From assembly GCF_000648615.1 (NCBI RefSeq), contig NZ_JFZC01000036.1, forward strand, positions 1 through 52,233: a stretch of DNA of 52,233 nt, in the 5' to 3' direction. The position numbers and the translations under genes are program-made. Of this stretch, positions 1-7,601 are shown one piece after another. Every line of letters starts with the position of its first letter. Positions within the stretch are counted from its first letter, which is position 1. The stretch comes from Sporolactobacillus terrae DSM 11697. GTDB lineage: Bacteria; Bacillota; Bacilli; Bacillales; Sporolactobacillaceae. The notes below the pieces were generated by a model. It saw nothing but the letters and a program-made list of their open reading frames with translations, made no database searches and was not told the DNA's origin.

Positions 1-40
1 GTCCCTCGCATGGCACACATGTCCCTCGTTTATGTCCTAA

Positions 41-873
41 GTGTCCCAAAAACATGGCATAACTGGGCTTTTGCGATGGCAATATACAATGCCACTAGTT
101 TATTCCGCAACTATTGGTTTAGGATATTCGGCAAAAACAGTACTTGAAGCAAAACAAAATGATAAAAAAGTTTCAAATGAAGAAATTAAAAAGATTGCTA
201 AAGATTATGCAAAAAATGCCCGACAAGAAAAAAGAATATTGGTCTTGCAAGTCTAAAAAGTGAATTGAATGAATTGAAGCAACAAGGTCTCGTCTTCGAG
301 CAGTATAAGGATACTATTAATCAAAGAAAAGTAGATATAAATGAACTCGAATTAACTAACAAACACTTACAAAACCAAGTTAAATCATTAGCTCAAGAGT
401 TAAATAAAAGAATTCCGGAAGATGAAGTTGATGAAATTCTAACAGTTCTAGAAAAAGAAGCACTTCAGAACACAGATCTAAAACAAAAAATAGTAACCTT
501 AGGATCAGAAATAGAGTCTAACAAACTTAAAATATCTCGATTATCAAATAAAAGAATGAACGGTCTAAAAACGAGGTTAACAACAGTATACTCAAATATT
601 AATATCTCTGAAAAGTCATACAAATAAACAAGTTAGAAACAAGACGTTTTCATCTATTGGGAAAGCAAATCGGCCTTCTTCAATACAGACCTGAGAAAGC
701 AAACTTTCGCGACAAGATTCAAGGAACTAATGTTCGAGAAATAGGTTTTGATAGGGGATGGTAGGATATATGTGACAAATGATGGGAATAAGTTTACAAT
801 TCAAAAGGTTGGGAATAAGTCCACGCAATTAAAGGATATTGATTGGCTCAAATTAAAAAGAATTCGATTTTAA
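41..873 (+). pseudogene. Decayed coiled-coil protein gene (three frameshifts)
   Basis: Three consecutive open stretches in different frames (about 41-256, 262-627 and 624-764, with a tail to 873) read as one protein if three single-base indels are repaired. These are one missing A in the A-tract at 228-233, one missing base near 622-625, and one extra T at 762. The repaired product starts at GTG 41 or, more likely, ATG 89. It has a short hydrophobic start, then about 150 Lys/Glu/Leu-rich heptad-like residues (coiled coil), then a compact C-terminus with REIGFDRGW followed by RIYVTNDG. That end looks like a small beta-hairpin domain of the kind seen in RelE-type toxins, but this is only an impression. 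I do not recognise the family. The patch is AT-rich compared with the core genome. Sequencing indels are an alternative explanation. Confidence 0.55.
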
Positions 874-892
874 CTATTCGGGGGGAAGATTA

Positions 893-1273
893 ATGACTAA
901 ATATAGAATTATTGGCAAAATTATTGGTGTAAAAGAAGACAATGATAATAAATCTCAGATTAGAATTTGTGCCACCTCGGAATTTTCAATATGTACTGAA
1001 AAGATACTGCCGGACAAATCAAATAAAATGTTTAATTCATGGATTCCTTTACAGGGATTTGGGACCACAGAGCAATACGATTGTATTACAAAAGAGAACA
1101 TGATCTTGCCGCTTCCACAAACAACATGGTTAACGATTAGTTCAGACAAACTATCAAAATTCATACTAGATCAATACAAGTCTTCAACGTTATTGTTATT
1201 TACTATGTTCTATGCGGGCGAACGTAACGGGTACGTCATTAAGGGTGTTGAACTAACGGATGATCTGAAATGA
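893..1273 (+). CDS. Hypothetical 126-residue protein coupled to a SIR2-like gene
   Basis: ATG 893 follows a strong purine-rich ribosome site (GGGGGGAAG at about 880-888). I recognise no family. The sequence alternates short beta-prone stretches (YRIIGKIIGV near the start, TLLLFTMFYAGE and YVIKGVEL near the end) with polar loops. It has few long helices and no signal peptide or membrane segment, so a small beta-barrel or OB-like fold is possible, but this is inference. Its stop overlaps the start of the next gene (ATGA), so the two proteins are almost certainly translated together and probably act together. A sensor, inhibitor or specificity subunit for the SIR2-like partner is a reasonable guess. 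The AT-rich composition matches the neighbouring accessory DNA and contrasts with the flagellar genes downstream. Confidence 0.7.
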   Translation: MTKYRIIGKIIGVKEDNDNKSQIRICATSEFSICTEKILPDKSNKMFNSWIPLQGFGTTEQYDCITKENMILPLPQTTWLTISSDKLSKFILDQYKSSTLLLFTMFYAGERNGYVIKGVELTDDLK

Positions 1274-2871
1274 ATGCAAATACCCAATATAAGCCTTACT
1301 GGCCGGAAACAGTGATTTTTTGGGGAGCGGGCGCAACACAAGGCCTTGGAATGTTAATGACGAAACAAATCGGTAATGTGTTCCATACACTATCCGGGTT
1401 ATCAAATTCAAAGACTAATCAAGTAGATATTGCAACTATTCAAGAAGCGTTACCGGATGCAACGAATAAAATTATTGATGAATTGAAAGATTTCTTGACA
1501 ATCATTGATTTGAGACAATCAGATACTAAAAGAGAACAAGCAAGAAATAATCTTGGATTTAATGTAAAACGTGCGGAGAGACTTGCCCGTTTGTATGATT
1601 GGAGTGCTGTTATACAAGTTATCGAACGTTGCCCAGGAATCAATGCCGGGAGCTTAGCACTTCAGGATCTGTATAATTTACTCGATATGCATATCAAGTC
1701 GCAGAACGGTATTGAGGTGGATGGTGAATTTATTACTCTTGATCGCTTAATTTCGGCCAGAAGAACAGTTGATATGCTCACTCAACTTTTTCATGCAATA
1801 AGTTATCAGAAAATGATAAAAGATGACACAAGTAAACACATTTATCGCCAATACTATGGCTTTGCCAAGTTATTGGCAGACCGTATGAAAAGAGAGGGTC
1901 TAGAAAGAGCGAGAAAAGGAAATTTGGATTCACGAGATTTTTATTTGTTTAGTTACGCAGTAATATCGATGAACTGGGATCCAATCTTGCTCTGGTTAAT
2001 ATTTAATGCGCATCGAGAAGCTAATGACTCAGCCTTTAGACCCAACATTGGTATGCCACCTCAGCCTATGAAATTGTTTAATGATCTTGCACATTTTATG
2101 GCTGTTAGGAAGGTTAATGGCGGTACTCCCGGCGCTTGGTTCCCAATGAATGAAACAGCAGTCCAAAGGCTTAATGATCCGGATCATCATACAGACAGAC
2201 GAGTAAGGATAGGAAAATTTTACTTTCCCCATGGTTGTCATGGATTTAGACAATGTCCCAAATGTGGCAAGCTAACTTTCTATCTTGGAAATGACTGGAC
2301 GTTTGATTCGGATAGTTTATTTCCTCCTCAAATCATTCCATCATTATCGCCGAAAAAAGCACGTTCTACTGAAGAGGAAAAGGCAATAAAAGGTGGTGTG
2401 TATGATGCAGTTCAGTGCACACATTGCGGACAAATAACAGAAGCTCATCATACACCGTTGGTCATGCAAACCAATTTCAAAGGTGGTAATCCATCATTCA
2501 TTGAAGAAATTCAGAGTGATATGAAGGTGGCGTTAGAGAAAGCTAAGCATATTATTTTTGCAGGTTATTCTCTTCCGACTGATGATTTTATTTATCGTAG
2601 CATACTGGCGGCCCGACACAATATGAAAGGCGCGGTGAAGTGCTCAGTTATCGGCTATTCCGAGGGGGCGAAAGACAAGTGGTTGTATGATAAAGATATG
2701 CAACTCGATAAACCACAGGATAATTCCGAATTTATCAAAACATGCAAACGTGTTGCAGATATATTCGGTAAGAAGAATGTCCGTGGATATGCGAATGGAA
2801 TTCCTAATGTGTTTTTGAAAAACGGACAGGCGGACAATCGGAAAGTCGAGGAAATGTTAGACCTATGGTGA
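1270..2871 (+). CDS. SIR2-like (sirtuin-fold) protein, probable NAD-binding defence effector
   Basis: A 533-residue cytosolic protein with every landmark of the sirtuin fold. It has a glycine-rich Rossmann loop GAGATQGLG at 19-27, an N-W-D motif at 235-237 where sirtuins have N-x-D, and the catalytic-type His-Gly at 321-322. Two zinc-knuckle pairs lie at C329/C332 and C383/C386, and the distal NAD-binding motif GYSLPTDD at 432-439. A helical insert of about 200 residues (35-230) separates the first loop from the NWD motif, as in bacterial SIR2-like effectors of anti-phage systems rather than protein deacetylases. Members of that group hydrolyse NAD to stop infected-cell growth; this activity is inferred here. 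The start overlaps the upstream 126-residue gene by 4 bp. No transmembrane part is visible. The AT-rich base composition suggests horizontal transfer. Confidence 0.8.
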   Translation: MNANTQYKPYWPETVIFWGAGATQGLGMLMTKQIGNVFHTLSGLSNSKTNQVDIATIQEALPDATNKIIDELKDFLTIIDLRQSDTKREQARNNLGFNVKRAERLARLYDWSAVIQVIERCPGINAGSLALQDLYNLLDMHIKSQNGIEVDGEFITLDRLISARRTVDMLTQLFHAISYQKMIKDDTSKHIYRQYYGFAKLLADRMKREGLERARKGNLDSRDFYLFSYAVISMNWDPILLWLIFNAHREANDSAFRPNIGMPPQPMKLFNDLAHFMAVRKVNGGTPGAWFPMNETAVQRLNDPDHHTDRRVRIGKFYFPHGCHGFRQCPKCGKLTFYLGNDWTFDSDSLFPPQIIPSLSPKKARSTEEEKAIKGGVYDAVQCTHCGQITEAHHTPLVMQTNFKGGNPSFIEEIQSDMKVALEKAKHIIFAGYSLPTDDFIYRSILAARHNMKGAVKCSVIGYSEGAKDKWLYDKDMQLDKPQDNSEFIKTCKRVADIFGKKNVRGYANGIPNVFLKNGQADNRKVEEMLDLW

Positions 2872-2924
2872 TAGAAACTGATCATTCCATCGCATGAAAA
2901 ATATGAAAAAGCATCCTAGTCTAC

Positions 2925-2951
2925 TAAACATCTTTTTGCTCTTGTCGATAT
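2925..2951 (+). promoter_or_regulatory. SigD-type flagellar promoter of hag
   Basis: TAAA at 2925-2928, 16 bp, then TCGATAT at 2945-2951. This is one mismatch from the Bacillus SigD pattern TAAA-N15/16-CCGATAT. It lies about 90 bp upstream of the flagellin start, as expected for the main flagellin promoter. Confidence 0.8.
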
Positions 2952-2969
2952 ATAAAATGTAAGGAGATT

Positions 2970-2985
2970 GGGAAGGCGCCTTCCC
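2970..2985 (+). promoter_or_regulatory. Perfect 16-bp palindrome in the hag leader
   Basis: GGGAAGGCGCCTTCCC is a perfect palindrome in the 5' untranslated region, about 20 nt after the SigD -10 element. In RNA it would form a GC-rich hairpin at the extreme 5' end, which could stabilise the abundant flagellin mRNA. Its preceding purine run (AAGGAG at 2961-2966) contains a GGA that CsrA could also use. Confidence 0.5.
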
Positions 2986-2993
2986 GATTGCCA

Positions 2994-3016
2994 AATTCCA
3001 CATGGACGTGGGAATT
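2994..3016 (+). promoter_or_regulatory. CsrA-type binding hairpin in the hag leader
   Basis: AATTCCAC (2994-3001) pairs with GTGGGAATT (3008-3016, one bulged G). The hexaloop ATGGAC presents GGA. The surrounding ACATGGACGT (3000-3009) matches the CsrA consensus ACANGGANGU exactly. A second GGA lies in the Shine-Dalgarno AAGGAGG at 3026-3032. Two GGA sites with one at the ribosome site is the arrangement known for B. subtilis hag, where CsrA represses and FliW relieves translation. The in-frame ATG at 3002 is the hairpin loop, not the gene start. Confidence 0.75.
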
Positions 3017-3040
3017 CACAATTCAAGGAGGAAACAAGTT

Positions 3041-4411
3041 ATGATTATCAATCACAACATTGCTGCGTTGAACACGCTCAATAACTTGAGCAAAAACACA
3101 GCAGCTACTCAAAAATCTCTTGAAAAACTTTCTTCAGGTCTTCGTATCAACCGTGCCGGTGATGATGCTGCAGGTCTCGCTATTTCTGAAAAAATGCGTG
3201 GACAGATTCGCGGTTTGGATATGGCAAGTAAGAATGCACAGGATGGTACATCCTTAATTCAGACTGCTGAAGGAGCTTTAAACGAGACCCACTCTATTCT
3301 ACAAAGAATGAGAGAACTGGCCGTTCAGTCATCAAACGACACGAATACCGCTTCTGATCGAGAAGAGATTCAAAAAGAAATTAGCCAGCTGACTTCAGAA
3401 GTCGATCGAATTGCTGACACCACAGAATTCAACACTAAAAAATTATTAACTGGCTCTATAGGTGTTCAGACATCAAATGGTGAAAATATCACGAAACTTA
3501 ATGTGGGAGCAGCTACTAAATCTGGCACATTAAATTTCACCACAGCTGATGCAACGATGGCAACCCAAGCTTCAGCTACTATAAATATTGCTACAGGAAC
3601 AACCGCAGCAGCGGATGGCACATTAAACATTACTGCTAACGGTCAAACTTATAATGTAGGTTTCAGTGCTGGACAGACATTTGATGATATTGCGAAAAAT
3701 ATTTCTAGTACCGTAGATGGTTATACAGCTACATTTGACCAAACTACTTCAGACTTAGCGATCACGTCAGATGATGCTAATGCAGATCAATCAATATCTG
3801 TTGCAGAAGCTGTAGCAAACACATTGGATGGATCTGATCACACAACCGCTGAGGCTGGCACTGGGACAAATGCTAGTGGGTTAACTGCGGCAGGTGCGTC
3901 ATTCGCTTATCAAGGGAATAATGTTACGGTAACTTCTGGTGACTTTACGGGCTTACAGTTTACCTTAGCCTCGGAAGGAGCAACTGCGGCTGTAAATGGT
4001 AGCTCCATTACAGTTAGTGGTGGTTTAACTTTCCAAATTGGTGCGAATGAAGATCAGAATTTAAATCTATCTATTAATGCTATGGATTCACAAAATCTTG
4101 GAATTTCACAAGTTGATGTTACTACTCAAGCTGGTGCGAACAGCGCCATTTCAAAAATTGATAATGCGATTGGTTCAGTTTCAAGTGAACGTGCGAAACT
4201 CGGTGCTTATCAAAACCGTTTGGAACACACGATCAATAACCTTGGTACATCTTCCGAAAACCTAACTGCTGCTGAATCACGTATTCGTGACGTTGATATG
4301 GCCAAGGAAATGAGCAACTTTACAAAGAACAACATCCTGAACCAGGCTGCTCAAGCTATGCTCGCTCAATCAAATCAGCTTCCTCAGGGTGTTCTGCAGC
4401 TGCTGCGGTAA
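3041..4411 (+). CDS. hag: Flagellin (filament protein)
   Basis: A 456-residue secreted subunit of the flagellar filament. The N-terminal D0/D1 region (MIINHNIAALNT, then SSGLRINRAGDDAAGLAISEKMRGQ) and the C-terminal D1/D0 region (ending in SNQLPQGVLQLLR) are the conserved flagellin coiled coils. Between about residues 150 and 350 lies a Thr/Ala/Gly-rich variable domain exposed on the filament, making the protein longer than the roughly 300-residue B. subtilis Hag. Start ATG 3041 is chosen because AAGGAGG lies 8 nt upstream and flagellins begin MxINxN. An in-frame ATG at 3002 falls in a leader hairpin. The gene has its own SigD promoter and a strong terminator, so it is monocistronic. Translation is probably controlled by CsrA/FliW. 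Confidence 0.97.
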   Translation: MIINHNIAALNTLNNLSKNTAATQKSLEKLSSGLRINRAGDDAAGLAISEKMRGQIRGLDMASKNAQDGTSLIQTAEGALNETHSILQRMRELAVQSSNDTNTASDREEIQKEISQLTSEVDRIADTTEFNTKKLLTGSIGVQTSNGENITKLNVGAATKSGTLNFTTADATMATQASATINIATGTTAAADGTLNITANGQTYNVGFSAGQTFDDIAKNISSTVDGYTATFDQTTSDLAITSDDANADQSISVAEAVANTLDGSDHTTAEAGTGTNASGLTAAGASFAYQGNNVTVTSGDFTGLQFTLASEGATAAVNGSSITVSGGLTFQIGANEDQNLNLSINAMDSQNLGISQVDVTTQAGANSAISKIDNAIGSVSSERAKLGAYQNRLEHTINNLGTSSENLTAAESRIRDVDMAKEMSNFTKNNILNQAAQAMLAQSNQLPQGVLQLLR

Positions 4412-4429
4412 TCATCGTTTTAATCGGAA

Positions 4430-4458
4430 GGGTCTCCAATTTTTGGAGGCTCTTTTTT
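4430..4458 (+). terminator. Intrinsic terminator of hag
   Basis: GGGTCTCCAA (4430-4439) pairs with TTGGAGGCTC (4443-4452), including two G-T pairs, and is followed by six T residues. Confidence 0.88.
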
Positions 4459-4492
4459 GTTTTCTCTTATATAATTCTTCTGTAGCCGTTCT

Positions 4493-4519
4493 TAAACTTT
4501 TCTTCCGATCAACCGATAT
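4493..4519 (+). promoter_or_regulatory. SigD promoter of the flaG-fliD-fliS-fliT operon
   Basis: TAAA at 4493-4496, 16 bp, then CCGATAT at 4513-4519. This is a perfect match to the Bacillus SigD consensus, about 45 bp upstream of flaG. It gives the cap and chaperone operon the same sigma factor as hag but separate transcription. Confidence 0.83.
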
Positions 4520-4562
4520 TACTATTAGATGATTTAAGATGGTAGGTTGAGGAGGGCTGGCC

Positions 4563-4934
4563 ATGGATGGGGATCTGACGGTGAGTCCATCGGTGGGAAG
4601 TAGTCAATTATCAGAGATGCAGCAGTCTGGTGAGGGAAGAATAAATGAGATTCAATTGTTACCCAATAAAGACAGGACGGGCAAAGAAGAGAGAATTTAT
4701 CAATCTTTTAATAAGAAGCAATTAGGGGATCTCGTTACAGAGGCGAACAAATTGCTGAAGCCGCAGCTGACACAGATGCATTATGTATTGCATGATAAAC
4801 TGGATGAGTATTATGTACGGGTTGAAGATGTGCGGACGCATCAGGTGATTCGCGAAATTCCCCCAAAGAAATTCATGGACATGTACGCAGCAATCGCTGA
4901 AAAATTAGGTTTGATTATTAATAAGCGCGTTTAA
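4563..4934 (+). CDS. flaG: FlaG family flagellar protein
   Basis: A 123-residue small cytosolic protein of the FlaG family (YvyC in B. subtilis), linked to control of filament length or late flagellar assembly. The first 40 residues are low-complexity and polar. The conserved part is the C-terminal half, with KQLGDLVTEANKLLKPQ, then LHDKLDEYYVRVED and REIPPKKFMDMYAAIAEKLGLIINKRV, the last being the family signature. Start ATG 4563 has GAGGAGGG just upstream. It is the first gene of a SigD operon, 16 bp ahead of fliD, the same order as in B. subtilis. Confidence 0.88.
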   Translation: MDGDLTVSPSVGSSQLSEMQQSGEGRINEIQLLPNKDRTGKEERIYQSFNKKQLGDLVTEANKLLKPQLTQMHYVLHDKLDEYYVRVEDVRTHQVIREIPPKKFMDMYAAIAEKLGLIINKRV

Positions 4935-4950
4935 TGAAGAGGTGAATACA

Positions 4951-6558
4951 ATGGCAGATTCAAGTTCAAGTGGTGCTTCAATAGATTCAATAAATAGTAT
5001 GATTGGCGCTAGTAATTCAAGCCGTGTGAGCGGTCTTGCAAGTGGTATGGATATAGATAGCATTGTAGCTAAACTAATGACAGCGGAAAGCCAGCCACTC
5101 GTCCAGATGCAGCAGAATCTGCAGTTGACGGAATGGCAGCGTGATGATTATCGTTCGATGAATACACTGCTCAGCAATCTTCAAACGACAACACAGAAAC
5201 TGAAGCTACAAGGACCGTTTTTAGCAAAAACAGCAACATCAAGTGATTTGTCTAAAGTGACGGCAACGGGTGGAGCAAATTCCGGAAATGTGTCCTATAC
5301 GCTCTCCGATGTGACTTTGGCTACGGCTGCACATAATCAAAGTAGCGACTCAATTGTGACAGACAAAACAAAATTTGATTCGTCCGCATACTTATCGACA
5401 CAATCGGAAACTATCGGTGAATTGACCAACCCAATTGAATTTTCAATTAAGACATATACTGATGGTCAGGCAACAACTCATGACTTCTCATATGATCCGT
5501 CGACTACATCGCTTGATAAAATCATGTCGGATATAACAAGTTCAAATATTGGTGTAAATGCTTTTTATGACGCAGCAACCGGAAAAATTTCAATGACGCG
5601 TACAGCGACTGGAGATAATCATCCGGATCTAAAAGATGCTGGCGGAAAAGTTACGCAACACAATTCTGAAATTGAATTCAGTGGGGATTTTCTCACCACA
5701 ACTTTGAATATGGATTCAAAGCAGGAGCAGGATGGAACAGATGCCAATTTTACTCTGAATGGCCTAAAAACCTCGCGCCATTCAAATACCTTTACGGTCA
5801 GTGGTGTAACCTTTAATTTGCAGAGTTCATTTACCAATGCAGTTTCTGTCAACATTAATACCGATGTTGATTCTGTGTATAAAACCATTACTGACTTTGT
5901 CGACCAATACAACGACACAATCAAACAAGTTAATGACAAAATCTCTGAAAAACGTAATCGCAGCTATGCTCCGCTTACTGATGCTCAGAAATCGAGCATG
6001 AAAGACTCGGACATTACCAACTGGACCGACAAAGCGAAGTCGGGCATGCTGGCCAATGACAGCATTCTCAGCAGCGCGCTGAGTCAGCTCCGTACCAATT
6101 TGTATTCACCGGTGAGTGGAACGAGCAATTCGAAGATGGATCAGCTTGCGGAAATCGGGATTACCACGAGTAACAATTATCTTGATCACGGCAAGTTGGT
6201 GATCGATGAGGACAAGCTGAAAGCAGCGATCAGTACTAATCCTCAAGCGGTCATGGAACTGTTCACGAAAACCGGGGACACGACTTCGGAACAAGGGATT
6301 ATGCAACGGCTAAACACGACGTTAAAGAATACGATGGATCGGATTGAGGATAAAGCCGGGAACACGAGTATGACCTATACGCAGTATTCGATGGGCAAAT
6401 CGATTGATGATATGAATGACCGGATTGATGCGTTTAAGTTGCGGCTTCAGGATATTCAAGCGCGCTACTATAATCAATTTGATGCGATGGAAGCGGCGAT
6501 TAACCAAGCGAATAGTCAGGCGGGGTATTTGCAACAATTTATGGGACAACAAGTGTAA
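4951..6558 (+). CDS. fliD: Flagellar filament cap protein
   Basis: A 535-residue HAP2 protein that caps the filament tip and folds incoming flagellin. Conserved N-terminal FliD segment: SSRVSGLASGMDIDSIVAKLMTAE and the following helix (about residues 25-110). Conserved C-terminal FliD segment (about 290-535) with TDFVDQYNDTIKQVNDKI, DQLAEIGITTS and a closing coiled coil that ends in AGYLQQFMGQQV. The middle (about 115-280) is the variable outer domain. ATG 4951 is preferred over the in-frame GTG at 4942 because AAGAGGTG sits right before it. It lies between flaG and its own export chaperone fliT's partner fliS. Confidence 0.95.
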   Translation: MADSSSSGASIDSINSMIGASNSSRVSGLASGMDIDSIVAKLMTAESQPLVQMQQNLQLTEWQRDDYRSMNTLLSNLQTTTQKLKLQGPFLAKTATSSDLSKVTATGGANSGNVSYTLSDVTLATAAHNQSSDSIVTDKTKFDSSAYLSTQSETIGELTNPIEFSIKTYTDGQATTHDFSYDPSTTSLDKIMSDITSSNIGVNAFYDAATGKISMTRTATGDNHPDLKDAGGKVTQHNSEIEFSGDFLTTTLNMDSKQEQDGTDANFTLNGLKTSRHSNTFTVSGVTFNLQSSFTNAVSVNINTDVDSVYKTITDFVDQYNDTIKQVNDKISEKRNRSYAPLTDAQKSSMKDSDITNWTDKAKSGMLANDSILSSALSQLRTNLYSPVSGTSNSKMDQLAEIGITTSNNYLDHGKLVIDEDKLKAAISTNPQAVMELFTKTGDTTSEQGIMQRLNTTLKNTMDRIEDKAGNTSMTYTQYSMGKSIDDMNDRIDAFKLRLQDIQARYYNQFDAMEAAINQANSQAGYLQQFMGQQV

Positions 6559-6570
6559 GGAGGGCCAGCA

Positions 6571-6966
6571 ATGCCAGCAAGTGCATACAAATCTTATCAA
6601 CAAAATTCAGTCCTTACGGCGACGCCGGGAGAGCTGACCTTGATGCTCTATAATGGATGCATTAAGTTTATTCGTCAAGCAAAACTGGCTATGGAACAGG
6701 ACAAAATCGAAGAAAAGAACACATATATTCAAAAAGCACAGAAGATTATCCGTGAATTGATGGTGACGCTTGATCAAAAACAGGATGTAGCCAAAAGCAT
6801 GATGCAGATGTACGATTATATGAATCGCCGCTTGATTGACGCAAACATCAAGAATGATGCGTCAATTTTAGATGAAGTGGAAGGCTATGCGGTTGACTTT
6901 CGCGACACATGGAAGCAAGTCATTGAAATTACGCAGAAGAATCAGCCGAAGCGGGATCGTGTGTGA
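6571..6966 (+). CDS. fliS: Flagellin export chaperone
   Basis: A 131-residue helical cytosolic chaperone that binds the disordered C-terminus of flagellin and prevents premature polymerisation before export. Family features are the N-terminal AYKSYQQNSVLTATPGELTLMLYNGCIKFI and the central helices through MMQMYDYMNRRLIDANIKND, with the usual length of about 130. Start ATG 6571 has AAGGAGGGCC upstream and lies 12 bp after fliD. Its stop overlaps the start of the next gene (TGATG), indicating coupling with fliT. Confidence 0.95.
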   Translation: MPASAYKSYQQNSVLTATPGELTLMLYNGCIKFIRQAKLAMEQDKIEEKNTYIQKAQKIIRELMVTLDQKQDVAKSMMQMYDYMNRRLIDANIKNDASILDEVEGYAVDFRDTWKQVIEITQKNQPKRDRV

Positions 6967-7310
6967 TGGTTCTTCTGAGGATTTACGATCTTTCACTTGA
7001 ACTTGAACAGCTTGTGAGTGGCTACACACGTGAGCAGCGTGATCCGTTTCTTGCGGAGCTGCAGCAATTGCTTGATCAGCGCGAAGTTTTGCTGAAACAG
7101 CTTCCGGCCAGCCCGACTGAAGCAGAACGGGAATTAGGAAAACGCGTTCAGGCAATCAATCGGCGGATTGATGAACCGCTTAAGCGGATTAAACGGGAAA
7201 TTGCCCGTGACATGAATCAATTCCGACAACGGAAACAAACCGTCAATCGTTACCGGAATCCATACACCGGGCCAACGAAAGATGGAATGTTTTTAGATAA
7301 ACGAGAGTGA
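6966..7310 (+). CDS. fliT: FliT-like flagellar chaperone
   Basis: A 114-residue all-helical protein in the fliT position behind fliS. FliT binds the cap protein FliD (and in some bacteria transcription factors) before export. The sequence is charged and heptad-like (LELEQLVSGYTREQRDPFLAELQQLLDQREVLLKQL), as expected for this poorly conserved family. The C-terminal tail ends NPYTGPTKDGMFLDKRE, a motif often kept in Bacillus FliT proteins. ATG 6966 overlaps the fliS stop; GTG 6963 is an in-frame alternative. The assignment rests mostly on position, size and helix pattern. Confidence 0.75.
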   Translation: MVLLRIYDLSLELEQLVSGYTREQRDPFLAELQQLLDQREVLLKQLPASPTEAERELGKRVQAINRRIDEPLKRIKREIARDMNQFRQRKQTVNRYRNPYTGPTKDGMFLDKRE

Positions 7311-7312
7311 GG

Positions 7313-7341
7313 ATCACCGCATACGCCGGTGATTTTTCTTT
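7313..7341 (+). terminator. Terminator of the flaG-fliT operon
   Basis: ATCACCG (7313-7319) pairs with CGGTGAT (7327-7333), followed by a run of T. Confidence 0.8.
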
Positions 7342-7410
7342 TGCACCAATATTCCACACATTCATATACTGAGATCATTGAAATGATTTGGGCTCGTTTT
7401 TTTCCGTTAC

Positions 7411-7450
7411 ATAAACAAAACGCCCACCCGCTGCGGTGAGCGGATGGGCG
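7411..7450 (-). terminator. Terminator of the small minus-strand gene
   Basis: Read on the minus strand, GCCCATCCGCT and AGCGGGTGGGC form an 11-bp stem (one wobble) followed by GTTTTGTTT. It lies directly downstream of the 45-residue gene and supports it as a transcribed unit convergent with the flagellar operon. Confidence 0.75.
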
Positions 7451-7463
7451 CATTCGGCGCTAG

Positions 7464-7601
7464 TTATTCGGCGGCAACTGCTTCGCCTTGGTTGTCTGTA
7501 TTGAGACTTGCGAGGAACTGCAAGTAATTGTACGTTGATTCTTTTTCATCTTCATTGAGCTTTTCGAACAATTCGATGATTTCTTCCTTTTTGACGGACA
7601 T
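7464..7601 (-). CDS. Small hypothetical protein, 45 residues
   Basis: A short minus-strand gene with AGGGG 8-9 nt before ATG (7601) and its own terminator. The product starts MSVKKEEIIELFEKLNED and continues as a Glu/Lys-rich amphipathic helix pair, ending in an acidic and Gln/Ala-rich tail. It resembles short two-helix proteins such as DUF2281-type antitoxin fragments in helix pattern only; no partner toxin gene is adjacent. Its size, ribosome site, terminator and convergent placement between two operons argue it is real. Function unknown. Confidence 0.65.
   Translation of the reverse strand: MSVKKEEIIELFEKLNEDEKESTYNYLQFLASLNTDNQGEAVAAE

Noticed and set aside
1-40. Repeated GTCCCTCG at the left edge as an insertion-sequence end
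   Set aside because: Only two short copies, no terminal inverted repeat partner and no transposase in view.
225-240. Programmed -1 frameshift at the A-tract
   Set aside because: AAAAAAG is present, but its phase does not fit the slippery heptamer in the upstream frame, and two more frameshifts follow, so decay or error is more likely.
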